Shown: positions 26,978 to 40,736 of the stretch, one piece after another | Numbering within the stretch: position 1 is the first letter of the stretch | Layout: every line of letters starts with the position of its first letter | Source: Parasponia andersonii | Lineage: Eukaryota; Streptophyta; Magnoliopsida; Rosales; Cannabaceae | DNA: 64,000 nucleotides | Reading direction: 5' to 3' | Assembly (NCBI GenBank): GCA_002914805.1 | Contig: JXTB01000048.1 | Location: forward strand, 891,341 to 955,340 | Notes under the pieces: model-generated | What the model was told of the DNA's origin: nothing | What the model saw: the letters and a program-made list of their open reading frames with translations, nothing else | Database searches by the model: none | Translations under genes and position numbers: made by a program

Positions 26978-29076
26978 TTCGAGCTAAGCAAGTACTGTTA
27001 GAGCCAGTGATAGGAGGCAGCTATATATGGATGATACTGAAAGTGAAGGGTGCGGATGAAGAGGAGAAGGCTTTGGTTCCATGCGGTTGGTTGGGTGTGA
27101 ATGGCGAAAGAGGTACGGAATAGGGATATACCATTAACGACACAGTCAGATGCTCCTTGAAAATGATCCCAACCTTTTTTGTGGCTTAAAAATCTGGCCA
27201 TATAAAAAATATGTATGTCAATATATAATGCGGTTTCGATGATTCTAAATTAACGTTAAAAGATAGTTTTAATTATGGTTAACTTGAAAATATGGTTGGA
27301 CGTTTGATATCATTCATATGGCGCCAGTTGCCATATGGCAAGCCTTCATTGGCTAATCTCTTCTAATATATATTTATATATGTTAGTTGGACAATTTTAG
27401 TGCTTAAATTAAACTAATTGAGTTAAAGTCATGGGAGGTCTACACTAGTTTAAGTCATGCGAGGTCTACGTTACATTTTGTGATAAGAGGTTAATTGAAA
27501 GTTTCTAGCCGTTCATTAATAGCCATCAATTTCGTTTTGGACAGAGATTGTCTTTACAATTATTGTCCCGTCCATTTAAAAATAAATAACTCAATGTAAA
27601 ATATAAACTAATAACTCAGTTCAAAATATAAACTAACTAAGATAAGTTTATCCTATTTGCAAATTGAAAGCTCCAAGCCAAAAAAACACAAGTACCATAT
27701 AATTAAATGTTTCCTAACAACGTTTAATTAATTACGTCTCCAACTTAAAGATGCAAATTCACCATCATCATGGAAATATACCTCTCACCAGTAATAAGTA
27801 CATGTTGAGAAATAACTGGAGGCGTGGCTCCCAGGCTAGGAACAAGCGCGTGGGGATTATAACTCCTCAGGCTATCCCACGTGTGACGACTTTGCGCGCC
27901 AACAACATAATTCGGTTACGGAACCACGCGGGTATTTTATTTTCGGCGCTGGCCAAAAAAACGAAAAAGGGTAGTTGGACGGTCCCTAACTCCAACAAAA
28001 CGACGCCGTCACGACCGTAACGGACTACTTTCAACCCCCATCACAACAAACCCGAAACAGTTCTTAATAAAACTACGTGTAAATTCCACCCGGTAAGTAA
28101 AAGCTTCCAAGACCGCCACGACCCATGATCTAACTAAATACATAAATGCAATTTTTTTTTTTTTTTCGGGAAATTGTCATTTTTATTCTTTATATTTTCA
28201 CACTTTGTCCAGTTTATATTTCTGTTTTGATTATTATCAATATTAATCCTTAAATTTTATATTTGTTACAAATTTATACTATATGACATTAATTTAAAAT
28301 AGTTAATTTATCGATATGATTTAATAAATTTATTTTCAGATCAGTTTTTATATAGTTTATTTTCAATTTTTTAAATAACAACTTGATAAATTAGTTGTTA
28401 TAAATTAGTATCAGGTATAAATTTGTAACAAATTTTAAATTTAAGAGTTAATGTTGATAATAACAATAAAATAAAAAGTATAATTTAAACAAATAATCAA
28501 AATGATATATATATATTTTTTTTCCAAAGGCTAAATACAAGGTGGGTTTTCGTTTTAGCTACAGAACAGTTAGTAATTTGTCTCTTTTAATCTACAATTT
28601 TTGTATAATGATAATAGTTTGATCTATTTACTCTCTCTTTTCCAGCTTCCTTTGTCACTAAGCTTTATCCTACTCACTTTACTTTCTCTAGGTTCTTTCT
28701 TTTAAAGGAGGAATCATCATGAATATAACTTATAATAACCAGCTTCCACATCCTTCAGAATCTTTGGTTTTTCTTTGCCAGGGTTTCGTAATCATCATGC
28801 ACGGTTTTTGAAACAATCACTCCTTATAAACTATTCTGTCCTTCATTTTCTTTTTGTGGCTGGAACCCAAATTATTGTGCTTTTTTTTTTTTTTTCTGGT
28901 CCCCTTTAAAACAAGATTCCTCGAAGTAATTTTGCTTGAATCTTTGTACCCAAATCAGCTTAAGCTCAATATTTTGTTGGGTAGTCGATATTTTGGTGGG
29001 TATTCGATTTTGAGCTCTATAAGTTGCTCAAACTCTGTAGGAAGCATCTGGGAACTTGTTCTCTTTAAAGAAGGAA
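26978..29076. promoter_or_regulatory. Shared upstream region of divergent DedA-like and GTD-binding genes
   Basis: The genes on either side point away from each other, so this 2.1 kb must hold both promoters and leaders. A block of higher G+C at about 27815-28030 includes a G-box-like CCCACGTGTG (about 27877-27886). An AT-rich inverted-repeat element sits at about 28224-28475, and T-rich leader-like sequence precedes 29077. The 89-codon frame at 27751-28020 is open but has no family signature. Confidence 0.4.
28224..28475. repeat. AT-rich inverted-repeat (MITE-like) element
   Basis: TTATTATCAATATTAATCCT with TTAAATTTTATATTTGTTAC and AAATTTATAC (28231-28280) is matched by the complement of 28415-28472 (GTATAAATTTGTAACAAATT through AATGTTGATAATAA). 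The arms are about 55 bases with a 135-base middle. There is no coding capacity. It is probably a small non-autonomous transposon; the exact ends are unclear. Confidence 0.55.
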
Positions 29077-31106
29077 ATGGGTTCTCACGAATCTCATCCA
29101 TGGACCGTAAGTGGTCTTATAGGAGCCTTTATTGATCTTGCTTTGGCTTATTTTCTTCTATGCGCATCGACTTTTATGTTCTTTGCATCCAAGTTCGTGA
29201 GTATCGTGGGATTGGATTTGCCATGTCCTTGTAATGGGTTTTTCGGGTACAGAAATGACAATTTTTGCTGGCACAAATTGCTTATCGATTGGCCCATTAG
29301 AAAGATCTATGCTATTCAGATGTGTGCGAAGAGTAGGTTTCCTTTTGATTTGGTTTGGTTTCGAAATGAAAGCAACTCGAGTAAGAAGTTGAATAGAGAC
29401 ATGAGTTGTGAAAATGGGTTTGTTGAGTTGGAAAATGAAGAAGTATGTTCTAGTTCGTTTTCGAGTTCTAGAAATCAAAATCTGGTTGATAGAGAAAGTG
29501 GGTGTGACGCTAAGGGAAAGAGGGTTATGAATGTAAAGCAAAGGCCTGGAATTCGGCGGCGGCGGAGGGCTACTCTCGGATATGGAAGATTTGCTTATGT
29601 TTTTCCAAATGAGAGTTTTCCTTCAATAGCTAGTGTTTTAAACACTTCTTGTGATTACAGAGAAATGAAAGATCAATATGCTGAAGGCTTAGGTCCCTTA
29701 AGTGGGAGAGAAGACGGTCCCCAGGGTAAGTGTGAAATATCTTAACCTTTTAATTGGTTATAAATAAGTAGAATATTCCACTGATATTTGCATTTTTTTT
29801 TTAATGTGATTTTTTGTTTTAGTTATCTTTTATTGGATCATTGAACCAAATGTGCTGCTTCCTGGTTGGATAAAAAACTTAAAGCTTTTTTCTGTTTAAT
29901 GATATCTTTTTGTGCTTTAAGGAGGCTAGAGAAGTTTTGTTTTGCAAGTCGAAGGCTTAGATCCTTTTACATTTAAATTGGGTTGACTATGAAACTTGAA
30001 GTTGTACTTTGGTGAATATGAACTGAACATTTTATTGTGAAGGTCAAAAGGCGTAAAGATCCTTTGACGTTTAAGACGGGTTGAATTTGAAACTTGAAAT
30101 TGTAGTTTGTGGAATATGCTCCCCTCTTTTCATTTTTCGGGGCTCTGTCTCTTTATGGAAAAACTTTTTTGGGCTTTATGTATAACAGATTTGGGTGCAG
30201 TGCCAACTGATTTTTTGGATATTTGTGGTCGTTTCAGATGATGAAAATGCACCAATTGGCAATTACAAGGGTGGAGTGACCTGCCATAGTTTTGAATTGA
30301 GTGGATCATTTAGTGACAGTAACAGCACAATTAAGCATTCAACGTGCTCTGAGAAATACATTAAGGATGACACTGAAGAAAAGAGACCTGTTGTTGGATC
30401 TGAATCTGATACAATCAGGAGGTTGGAGCGAGCTCTTGAGGAAGAGAGAGCTGCTTGTGCTGCTCTCTACATTGAACTGGAGAAAGAGAGAGCTGCTGCT
30501 GCAACTGCTGCGGATGAAGCAATGGCAATGATATCCCGTCTTCAGAAGGATAAGGCATCAATGGAAATTGAAGCCAGACAGTGTCAGAGGATGATAGAGG
30601 AAAAATTTGCTTATGATGAAGAAGAGATAGACATTTTGAAAGAGATACTTATTAGAAGGGAAAGGGAAAATCATTTTCTGGAGAAGGAAATTGAGACTTA
30701 TAGGCATATGAGCTTAACAGGAGACGAGCAGTCACAGGGTAATTTTAGTGATACATTGGATGAATGGGGCCAAAGGCCTTTATCTTCACTTTTTCCAATT
30801 CGAGATCCACAACTGATTCTGCACAAGACTGTCAATACTAAATCTGGGTATGATAACATGCAAAGTGATGCTGATTTTTCCTCAAGCCATGAGATTCCAA
30901 TTGTTGAGGAACAAAGCCATTCTAATGGACACGACTTGATTGAGAAAACAGTACTTTTGGTAGGAAAAGAAAAGGAACAAGATAGTGTGATATGCCATAA
31001 AGTGATAGCTGAAGTACCCTGTGCCTGTAATGATGATGAGAAAACATTATATTGTGATGGAGAAGAGCTGCTGCAAAATGGAAAACATCATAACCATGTT
31101 GATTGA
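29077..31106 (+). CDS. GTD-binding (DUF593) protein, MYOB/myosin-binding type
   Basis: A 505-residue protein from two exons, 29077-29725 and 30238-31106, joined in frame by a GT-AG intron. An N-terminal membrane span (about residues 13-40: LIGAFIDLALAYFLLCASTFMFFAS) is followed by Cys-containing CPCNGFFGYR and a basic RPGIRRRRR patch. The GTD-binding domain (about 272-376) starts at SDTIRRLERALEEERAACAALYIELEKERAA and is a long coiled coil ending in ENHFLEKEIETYRHM. Family members bind myosin XI on endomembrane vesicles, or zein in the case of maize FLOURY1, so this is probably a membrane-anchored myosin XI receptor or adaptor. The C-terminal quarter is acidic and variable. The start chosen is the first ATG of the frame (AAGGAAATGG), just before the membrane span. 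Confidence 0.92.
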
Positions 31107-34100
31107 AATATGCTCAGTTCCATGGCTGAAGATATGAATGAAGGAAAACTGAAATTCGGAGAGTGATAATGTACCATGGATTTTTTTTTCCCTTGGATGA
31201 ATCATGAAACTGTCCTACTAATTTAGAGCTTCTGGAATTGGGAGTAGTACGATATGAAGAAATTGTCTATGCGCAAACCAGGTAGAAAACTGAACCTGAA
31301 AATACAAATGTTGGTTATTAGCAATGGATATGCAAAACCTTGCATGTTGACTTTGAGAAGAAACAGTAAGTAGTGTAACGTTGAAGTTTGAGTTTCACAC
31401 CGAAATTGAATTGCATAAAAAAATGGTGATGATGGTGAAAAACAGAAAAAGACTATCCACTTTCTATGCAATCAGAGGGAAGCATCTGAAGCAGGCCTGC
31501 ATTCTTCATCTTCTAAGGTAAAATTTGTCTGTATCGCATTTATTGAGCTTTTTCAAAGTAACTATTGCATATGTATCTTGTTTTTTGAGAACACTGTTAT
31601 TGCCTGCTTGATCACATAGTTGGTGCAGAAACGTTATGTAAGGAAATGATAGGGTACAGTTCTATCCTTCGTAACATTTTTGGTAATTTCACGACATGCT
31701 AAGTTTGACAAATTCAGTAACATTAGAGGATTTTTAATAAAACCAGTGGGTTTCCATTGAGTTTCTTAAGTTTGTTATGTTTCCAACTATAAAAGAAGGA
31801 ACAAAACAAGAGCTGTTATGGTGGTGAGACGTAGTTTTTTTAACGTCTGAGTAAGGCTACCGATGTTACCTACATATTTTTATCCCGATCTGAAAAGCTT
31901 GTTTTCATATATTTTGGTGGTTTCGTGTGTGACAGTTCATGGCCTCTAGGCCTGGGATCTAGTGATGGAAGGGTTTCTGGGCCTAATTTTGTCATCACTG
32001 TTGTGTTATATTATATTTTATGTGGACATAGAAAAAGCTTGTCCATCATTTTTTTTCTTCTTTCATGTCCATCGAGTTGGTTGGGCTTTTACTGTTGAAG
32101 TATGAGAAAACTATATTTTATTTGCTACACCCATTAAATCAGGCAAGTGTTCCTAATAATATATGCTTTTCATTTGTAGCTCAAATTACTAGTTTGGTCC
32201 AGCATAAAATGCAATACAAGAGATTGAAACTCTGGAATCTCTTATTACTACATTATAGTTAAAACAAAAGTCAAGGAACAATGGAAGACACAATAATTAT
32301 GATTGAAAATCCTATTCATAAGTCATATTGTATGAAGCTTTCACAATTCTGCAGCCTGTCATTAGCACTGAATTCTCATTATAGATAACCACTGCTTCAT
32401 TTTGTCCTCTTTTTGTAGGTGAACTTTGACAAAAAAGATGCTGCAAAATTTAACCTTTGGAATCCAATGAAAAGAAATTGCCTTAAATAGTTTACAGTGG
32501 CCACATAGTGTACATAATGTTGATGGTTGACAGTTGTTAGTTATATGTAAATTGACATATGAGAGGACATCAATAAGCATTATTAGTTGGTTGCTGCCTG
32601 CTGGTGGTTTGAACTGATAATTTGTAAATATATATCTGTCTTTTCAACTTTAATATATGATCCAAATAAAAATGGTACCAAAAGGTTCTAAAGCTTTGTT
32701 TTTGATCGATCTGTCCCACCTTGCCTTGTCTTGGCAGACAGAGGAAAATGAGAGTGCCCTCTGAATCGAAACCATCATTGGTACATATGGGGTGCAAGAA
32801 TTGATGTCCAAAGGCAAATGGTATAAAATGTAAATGGATCAAATTATTGTTTTTAGCTGCTATAATTTATTTATTTATTTTTTTCAATTCAAATGTAGTA
32901 GGCAAACTTTTTTGTTTCTTATATCTTACACTTTCTTTTTTTTTTTTTTTTTTTTTTTTTACCTTCTGGGGAAAAAGAAATGACTGGTAATATTGTAAGC
33001 CAAATGAAAATGCTGTTTGCATGGATCTTGGACCATGTATTAATTACCATGTTGAGTTGTGTGGAGCGTCATTATACTGTATATACTTATATTTTTGAAT
33101 GCAAAACAAATATACGTTTGAATGCAAAACAACCTTCATGGTATGGCTGACGTAGGCGTGGAGGTGGAGGTGGAGGTGGAGGTGGAGGTGGAGGTGAAGG
33201 GGGCCCGTAAGTACCCTTTATAGGCTTTAATGGGGCAGACCCCGAGGCGAAACTTTTTAAGGTGTATTTTGGTACTTCACACTTTATTTTAATGTTCTTA
33301 CCATAGAAAGATATTATGAGGGCAAATTCTAGAGCTAATGAGAGATGCGATATAAGTTTTATAGATTGAGAGACGGGAGATCACCTTGTAACCTTTTTGA
33401 TTATTGTAAAACCTACCTCAGTAAAGTAAATTTTTGATGTGAAGGTAAAACACTTCAAATTATGTGTATAATTTTTCTATTTAGTATCCTGCGTTCGTTG
33501 ATTAAAACTCTCTTAACCAAGGTTTAATCCAAAAAATATCAAATACGATCAAAAATAAGAAAATTTATTACCAAAGTTTGACTATTTTGGAAGAAATTCA
33601 GATTTGTACCGAAGAAGAATAAATTCCATGTTAGTCACGTTTGAGTCAACAAATTTTCACGTGCTAGAGGTAAACCTGCTAGAAAAGAAAGACATTGAAG
33701 TCTCTGTCTGGCCCGAGCTATGTTCCTCCACAAGAAACACGCTTGTTCCACAGTTGATTGCCACTAGAAAATATTATCAAATTATATTTCACAAAAATTA
33801 TTAGTAGTAATTTAATCTAATAAATATTCCCTGTTAATGTTATCACCAGATATTAATTAACAACGGAGAAGTTGGGTTTAGTCTTGTATGACATCACTAT
33901 AAAAATGAAAAATAATGTGTAACTTATCATTTTATTTGCCACCCATGATATTAGTGGTTGTAATTTAACTGCTCATCACTTTAATCTAGAGTATTCCCAT
34001 TGTCACGTGCATGAAAATGGTCTTGTTCTTCTTCTTCCAAATCTAATTCCGAAGCTTCTGTGTCTGTCTCCTTGTCTTCTAGTGACTCATAACTCACAAT

Positions 34101-35311
34101 GCCGTCAAAATTTGCTTAGGTTCTTTTTACAATAGTCATAACTCACAGGCCAGGCCTGATTGTAGAGAACATTTCTAGATCTTCTTTATTTAATTTAACT
34201 TATAAAGAAAGGTTTCTAGATCACGCAAAGTCACTATCTCAAAACACTATTTTAAGAAATGGCCAAAAAAAAAAGAAATATATAGGAGAGTCATTTTCTT
34301 GATTGTGTTTTATTAGCGTCATTATTAATTATATTACTGTCTTTCTTTCTTTTGTTTTATTATGGAATGATATTTCCTATATGTAGGTTGTCATTATATC
34401 CATCTATGAAGTTTTTTTTACCATACGAATGTACTTTGCCTTCACGGATATGCCATCTTTAAAGTAATTTTTTTTTTTTATACATCAATCACGTAGAAAT
34501 ATTTCATAATCTTCGCAAGATAAATTTGTTTTTATAATTTGAGAAAGTACAATAATTTTGTTGGAGTCAAATATAGTTATTTTTCTAGTATCATATGGAC
34601 ATCTAGGCCACCTTTTATAGGTTGGTTGGTACCATCTACGTTATGATTTGAATAAGTTTAGGTTGTTGTTAATATTTTTTGGAGGGAGGTAAGAAATTCC
34701 ATAAAAATAAATGTTAATGCGACAACTATTACAATAATAGACAACTTATTTGGCCTTGCCACATTACTATTTGTCATTGCGGCCTTTCCATATTCGTCAA
34801 AGATCTCTAATACTAATTTCTTTAAGATTTCCATAAGTTAGGGGGGAAAAATGCAACTTATAAAAGTTCTTTTTAAGAGGATTGGAGGTAATTGCTGTTG
34901 CATTATCTAAAATACTAAATAGAAATGAAAATGGGATTGGAGCGGAAATGTGGGTCCCAAGTCCTGACAGACAACCCCAGGTTTCGCCTTTCTCAAAGGC
35001 CCGGGGGGGGCATATATTCCAGAACCGGCACGCTACTTTTATTACTATACAGCCATCACCGACTCTTTCTGTCCACGTGGCACAAATCTAGTGGGGAATG
35101 ACGCGATTGCGATTTGCCGATTGTAATTTCCCCAAAATTAGATGCCCTCTCTCCCCTCCAATTTTCCAATTATAAAGAGGAGAAATGCTTTCACTAAATA
35201 AATTAATCGTTAATAAGACCCAGTTGTTGCGTGCGCGTAGCGTGTTCACGACAGCACCGAAAATTAACCCGCTGCCCCCGTTAACTAACGGCGACGTCAG
35301 ATATAATAGTA

Positions 35312-35346
<35 letters not shown>

Positions 35347-36065
35347 GAGCTTTAGTATTTAGAAGGAGAAGCAGGAGGAGCTGCAGAGAGAGTCCAACAG
35401 GTGACGGAGCCAAAAGCGGCCGTTGCACGCTACGTTCTCTCGTCCTAAGCTCCCTTGTAACGCTTTTGATAACGACGTGTCTTCTTCTTCTTCTTCTTCT
35501 TCTTGTTCCTCCCTCTCTCTCTCTCTCTCTACCTCTGCTACGTTTCTCTCTCTTCCTTCGTTCTCAGGAGTTAGTTTAGAGAGAGACGAGAGGAGAGGAG
35601 AGAGAAACAATGGCGTCCTAATCAGAAAGCAACTCGATTCGCTTTCTTCTTCTTCTTCTTCTTCTTCCTCTATAACCGATTTTAATATTTTCGGATCGAA
35701 ATTCTGAATCTGGATTTTGCTTAATTCCCCGAATGTGGTTCGTTCATGGCGATTTGGTCCGTACAGATGATCGGGTATTGATATTACGAGATTCGTTTCG
35801 AACCAGTCGAGCCGGGAGTTTTGTCGTATTCGTTTGTATCTGGTTTGAATGAAATCTTGGTAAGGTTTCGTCGTTTGTTTTGTTTGGCTGTCGAGTCTCT
35901 GGATTTAGAATCTTCTGGATCTTGGAAGATATTAGATATGCTTATTCATAAGCCAGATTTATTACTTTTGTTTTTTTGTGTTTGGTATTTATTTTTGTTG
36001 ATTATTATTGTTATTTTTTGATGCAGATGTAATTGCCGATCCAATTGTGAGCCACATTAGATACA
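31107..36065. other. Intergenic DNA and 5' leader of the SEC14-like gene
   Basis: The start of this stretch is the 3' UTR of the GTD-binding gene. From about 31.3 to 34.9 kb I see no supported gene. It holds a T25 run (32936-32960), a GGAGGT tandem repeat (33159-33198) and AT-rich DNA. From about 34.9 kb the G+C content rises into the promoter of the SEC14-like gene. An AAT/ATA microsatellite lies at about 35306-35346 and a CGACGTCAG ACGT-type motif at 35292-35300. The leader is pyrimidine-rich with TTC and CT repeats (about 35479-35530 and 35646-35670) and appears to contain an intron (donor near 35860, acceptor at 36026). Confidence 0.5.
33159..33198. repeat. GGAGGT hexamer repeat
   Basis: More than six consecutive GGAGGT units lie on the plus strand, ending in GAAGGGGGCCC. 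The regular GG pairs could form a G-quadruplex. No reading frame of a recognised protein covers it. Confidence 0.85.
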
Positions 36066-39000
36066 ATGCCAGGTATATTTCATATATAAGCCTGTAAAAG
36101 GAAAAAAATTGAGCTTTGATTCTGATTTTGGTGCTATGGTTGTGTTTGATATGTGATTAGGAGAAGTAGTTTTAGTTCAAGAAGATGAGAAGTCGAGAGT
36201 TTTTGAAATTGAGACCTCTGAGGATGAGAGGAGGAGGTCTAGGGGTAGATCTCTTAAGAAAAAGACCATGAATGCTTCCATGAAATTGACGCAGACCCTT
36301 AGAAAGCGCGGTAAAAGGGTCGCCAATTGTCGGTACGCTTCGATTTCGATCGAAGATGTTCGGGATTCAGAGGAGGAAGAAGCTGTGAATTCGTTTCGTG
36401 AGGCATTGCTTGAGAAAGATCTGCTCCCGTCTCGCTTGGATGATTACCATACGATGCTGAGGTAGGCTTTGTTATTGTGCTCTTTGCCAAATGAAATAAT
36501 GATTGACCAGACCCTGATTCATTTTAAGGGCACTCTAAAGTGGAGCTAATAAAAAGCCAAAGCGTTGAATTATGGATGTCTATTAGTGAATATGTCTGGT
36601 TCTTGTTTCATTTCAGTTTTTTAAGAGCTTTAGCCCTATAGTTGAAACAAAATAAGCATTCTTCTTTGAGAGTGGAATATAACCTAATTTGCATTATGGA
36701 GCTTTACCTATTTTATGTGCTAGCAATTAAGGTAAAAGTTGCTGCGGAATTTGGATTAAAGTGAGATTGCACGAAATAAATTTTCTGATATGTTTTTTGA
36801 CTTGACCTAAGTTGCATAGGAGCATCTACAAGTTTGACCCTTGTCATAGCCAAATAATGCCATTTTGCATAGGATGCCTATTTTGCTAGTCTTTACCTCT
36901 GTACTTTTGTGTCAATTTACTATGCCCTTGCTTGGCATGTGTTTTTGGTTTAAGATCATTTTAGGGATGTACATCCCATTAGTCTTTAATAACTTTTTTC
37001 TCTTTTTTTTTTCCTGCAACTTTTGCTCTTAATACGAATAACTTCGCAATTTTTATGCAGATTTCTGAGGGCAAGGAAGTTTGACATTGACAAAACTGTA
37101 CATATGTGGGAAGAAATGCTCAATTGGAGGGAAGAGTATGGAGTAGATTCTATAGTACAGGTAAAAGGCGAAAATGGTATTTCAACTGGTAGCTGACGTT
37201 TGCAGTCTTGGTTGGGGCTTGGGACTAAACCTTGATAATTTTTTTGAAGGACTAAACATTGATGATATTTTGAGTTACGACAATGAGTTTTTCCTGTAGG
37301 ATTTTGTATACGATGAGTATGAAGAAGTTTGGCGATTTTATCCTCATGGTTACCATGGTGTGGACAAGGGGGGTCGACCTGTTTATATTGAAAGACTAGG
37401 CAAAATTGAACCCAGCAAGTTAATGAGTGTCACCACAGTGGACCGGTTTTTGAAATATCATGTCCAGGGTTTTGAGAAAGCTTTTAGAGAGAGGTTTCCA
37501 GCTTGTTCTGTTGCAGCTAAAAGGCATATAGATTCATCAACAACAATACTAGATGTCCACGGGCTGGTAATTTCCGAACTAGCATCGTAGCTTTTATGGT
37601 TCTTTATGAGACCTGTCTTTTGTGCAGTTATAACTTCTCTTTTTTGATAATGCAGAATTGGGTCAGCTTTGGGAAGCTTGCCCATGATCTTGTTATGCGA
37701 ATGCAAAAAATTGATGGTGACAACTATCCTGAGGTGATTTGCTTTGATTTGATACTAATTCTTTTAAAATCTGAATTTCATTGATTATTTCTGATACTGC
37801 TTTATTCTCCACAGACATTGCATCAGATGTTCATAGTTAATGCTGGCGGTGGATTCAAACTGCTGTGGGGCACGGCAAAAGGCTTTCTTGACCCAAAGAC
37901 CACTGCAAAGATACATGTGCGAGCTTTTATTTTATTTTGTTGTTGTTAATTATCTTTTTAACTTCAGAAGTTTTATGAAGTAATCTGAAATGCTTTTTCA
38001 CTCATTCCAAAGGTTTTAGGAAACAAATACCGAAACAAGTTGCTCGAGGTTATTGACTCAAGGTTGGTCATCTGCTTTACTTACTGTATGGCTTCAGAGC
38101 ATTATACAAATTTATTGAGTTTAAAGAGAAATTTTTATTCTGCTGTTATTGTTTGATCTGGATAACTTATTTTCATGTCTTTCTCTTGAACAGCCAACTA
38201 CCAGAATTCTTGGGAGGAACTTGCTCGTGTCCAAATGATGGTGGGTGTCTTAGATCCGACAAAGGACCTTGGAATGATCCGGATATTATGAAAGTATGAT
38301 TCTCTTGAAGTGAAGATTTATTTTATTTTTTTGCTTGAAAGCAAACCTTATTCATTTTTGACATTTCAGGCTCAACAGATCTAACCTTTGTGCTCATTTT
38401 GACATTCAAGAGGTTTTTCATGCTGGAGTACTTACATTGTCTCTCATGTCTCTCTGCAGCTTGTACACATTGGAGAAACAATGTATATAAGGAAAATTAA
38501 AGGGTCATCTGATACTGAGAATCTAGGAGTCAAGTTGTTGCCCTCAAAGGTGACTTGTTGATGGATCAATTAATGATGCTGTAAAAAGTCTCCTATCATA
38601 ATTCGTTTCTATCATTTTCTCAATGATCTGCTTTGGTACAGGTTGCTAGTGGTGAAGTAATATCTACTTCCAGGTTGGGAGCGGACATGAGGTCAAGTGC
38701 TTATGTCTTTAGGCAACCAATGCCTCTTCCAGATAAAGTAAAGTTGTTGGACATCTTTTTTTCTTCTCACTTTACCTTCTTCTTTAACCCCTGTAATAAT
38801 AGACACCTCAGTAATTTTAATAATTAAAGGTTTGTTTATTATTACCTGGATGGAGATTCTATTTATGATCAAGGCTGAATTTCACTGATATCTATGACTG
38901 AGTGTTCAGACAAAGTTTCTCCATAATTCTTGGAGTAAAATTCTCTACTATTCTTGGAGACTTATTTTGCTCAAGTTATTTAACTTCTTTTAACTGAAAT

Positions 39001-40736
39001 AAAGAATTATTGACGGCATGGCTGTCTTTTATGCCTTTCCATGTGATCTTTGTCCCTTATGCATCATCACTTTTTTGTAATTTTTCATCTTTATTTATCT
39101 CAGGAAAGGGCAAGTGACTCTGCATCACTCTTCAGCGTGGTTGAACCTGGAAGCACTTCTGCAAGTACCGAACTTGCTGGTTCAAGTTTGACAAGTATGT
39201 GATCTCTCAGTTATTATTCATAGCTGTCGAGGTTTTGCTTGAGGCATGGCAGTTGACTATGTTGCAAGTCATACATATAGGTTGTTTCAACAGCCATTTT
39301 CTTAGGAAGTAACACCAGATTACTTGGTAAAATAGAAAGAAATGAGATTGAAGAAAACATAAGGGTGGGGTGACGGTGTTTGTCCATATGCCAAACAGCT
39401 CATTAATAGTGTGCGTGTGTTTTTCTTTGCGTATTTTCCTCTTTCCAGAAAAAGATAAATTTTGAAATATTTTCATTACTGAATCTGAAAGGGTTTTTAT
39501 ATTCTGTACAATTTTCTGTGGTTACTTTAACTCATTGCACTATCACTTCCTTCTGTCAAGCAACCTCTTATCTAAAGATATTTTAATTTATTCCTGCGAC
39601 AGATGATTTGATAACTAATGTTGCTCCCAGAATGCTGCCGGCAAATTTCATTCCCCGTGTTGCAAGTTTAGCATTTCACTTCATACTCAAGATATTGGCA
39701 TGTATATATTTAATTTTCCCAAGGTTGGGAAGAATATTCACTGTGCAACAACCAGAGAGCCAGTTAGAAACCCCAACATCATCATTTGCAGATTCAAGTT
39801 CTCAGGAGCAGGGCACTTCACAGGCTATAGAAGTGGATCCACTCTGGCAAAGACTGCAGCAACTAGAAACTGTAGTTACCGAGCTGATTAACAAACCTAC
39901 AAGAATACCTCCGGAGAAGGAGGATATGCTTCATGAATCCCTGAGTCGTATTAGATCGATAGAACATGACTTACAAAAGACAAAAAGAGTGAGATACCTT
40001 TTTTGCTCATAAGTCATGGTTCTTCTGATGCATATAGTATTGCACCATGCCAATCAGTTTCTTTTCATTCTTGTAGGCGTTACTTGCAACTGCATCCAAG
40101 CAAGTGGAACTTGCTGAGTCACTGGAAAGTTTGCAAGAGGACACCTTGACTGTAAGATTTGATCCTCTTATGACCCTTTGACAAAGAATTCATGTTTCAG
40201 TTTGACTAGGTACCAACCATCAATCGTTCACACTTCAATAAAAGGAATTCCAAAATTTTCTAGTGATACAAATCTTAATGTTTATGTACTGAACGACCCT
40301 AGAACTTTCCGGGCCTAGTTAATATTATCTAATGTAGAACAAGAGTGAGAATTTAGAAGAGATGAGAGAAAGAAGAGGAGGAGGAGGGAGATTTAGGAAG
40401 AAGAAAATAGGAATTTAGAGAAGAAGAGGAAAAACTTTAGAGAGAGAGCAAGAATATTAGAGAGAGAATTTCTGAATAGTTGAATATCATAAATCAAGTC
40501 TAAAATAATGAACATAGAAGAGATAAAGAAGCTCTTAGACAAAACTAGGAAATGGACGTCTTCAGCTATATTTTGGTGTTTGGCTTTTTTCCCTTGATGT
40601 TATGTTTATTTCTGACTACCTTTTCACAGTATTGGACAACCTGGACACTGCACTGATTTAAGGGCTTTTATTATAGCAGGGGACAAACTCTTGTTGGCCG
40701 AGAAATCACAGGTCTCATACCTCAGGAGGAAGATGA
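36066..40736 (+). CDS. SEC14-like phosphatidylinositol/phosphatidylcholine transfer protein (SFH type)
   Basis: A 599-residue protein from fourteen coding exons: 36066-36072, 36161-36461, 37061-37160, 37300-37566, 37656-37733, 37815-37916, 38013-38062, 38194-38293, 38460-38549, 38642-38737, 39104-39194, 39603-39988, 40077-40151 and 40680-40736. The frame stays open throughout. A basic N-terminus is followed by CRAL-TRIO-N ([31 protein letters not shown]) and the CRAL-TRIO lipid pocket (about 155-335), with [60 protein letters not shown] and [17 protein letters not shown] hydrophobic segment lies at about 447-466, then a coiled coil (about 515-580) and a basic tail. The family exchanges phosphatidylinositol and phosphatidylcholine on endomembranes to support phosphoinositide signalling. 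The first coding exon is only seven bases (ATGCCAG), so the start depends on that small exon. Confidence 0.92.

Noticed and set aside
27751-28020. 89-codon plus-strand open frame
   Set aside because: It lies in a G+C-richer promoter-like block, is low in recognisable structure, and I see no homology motif.
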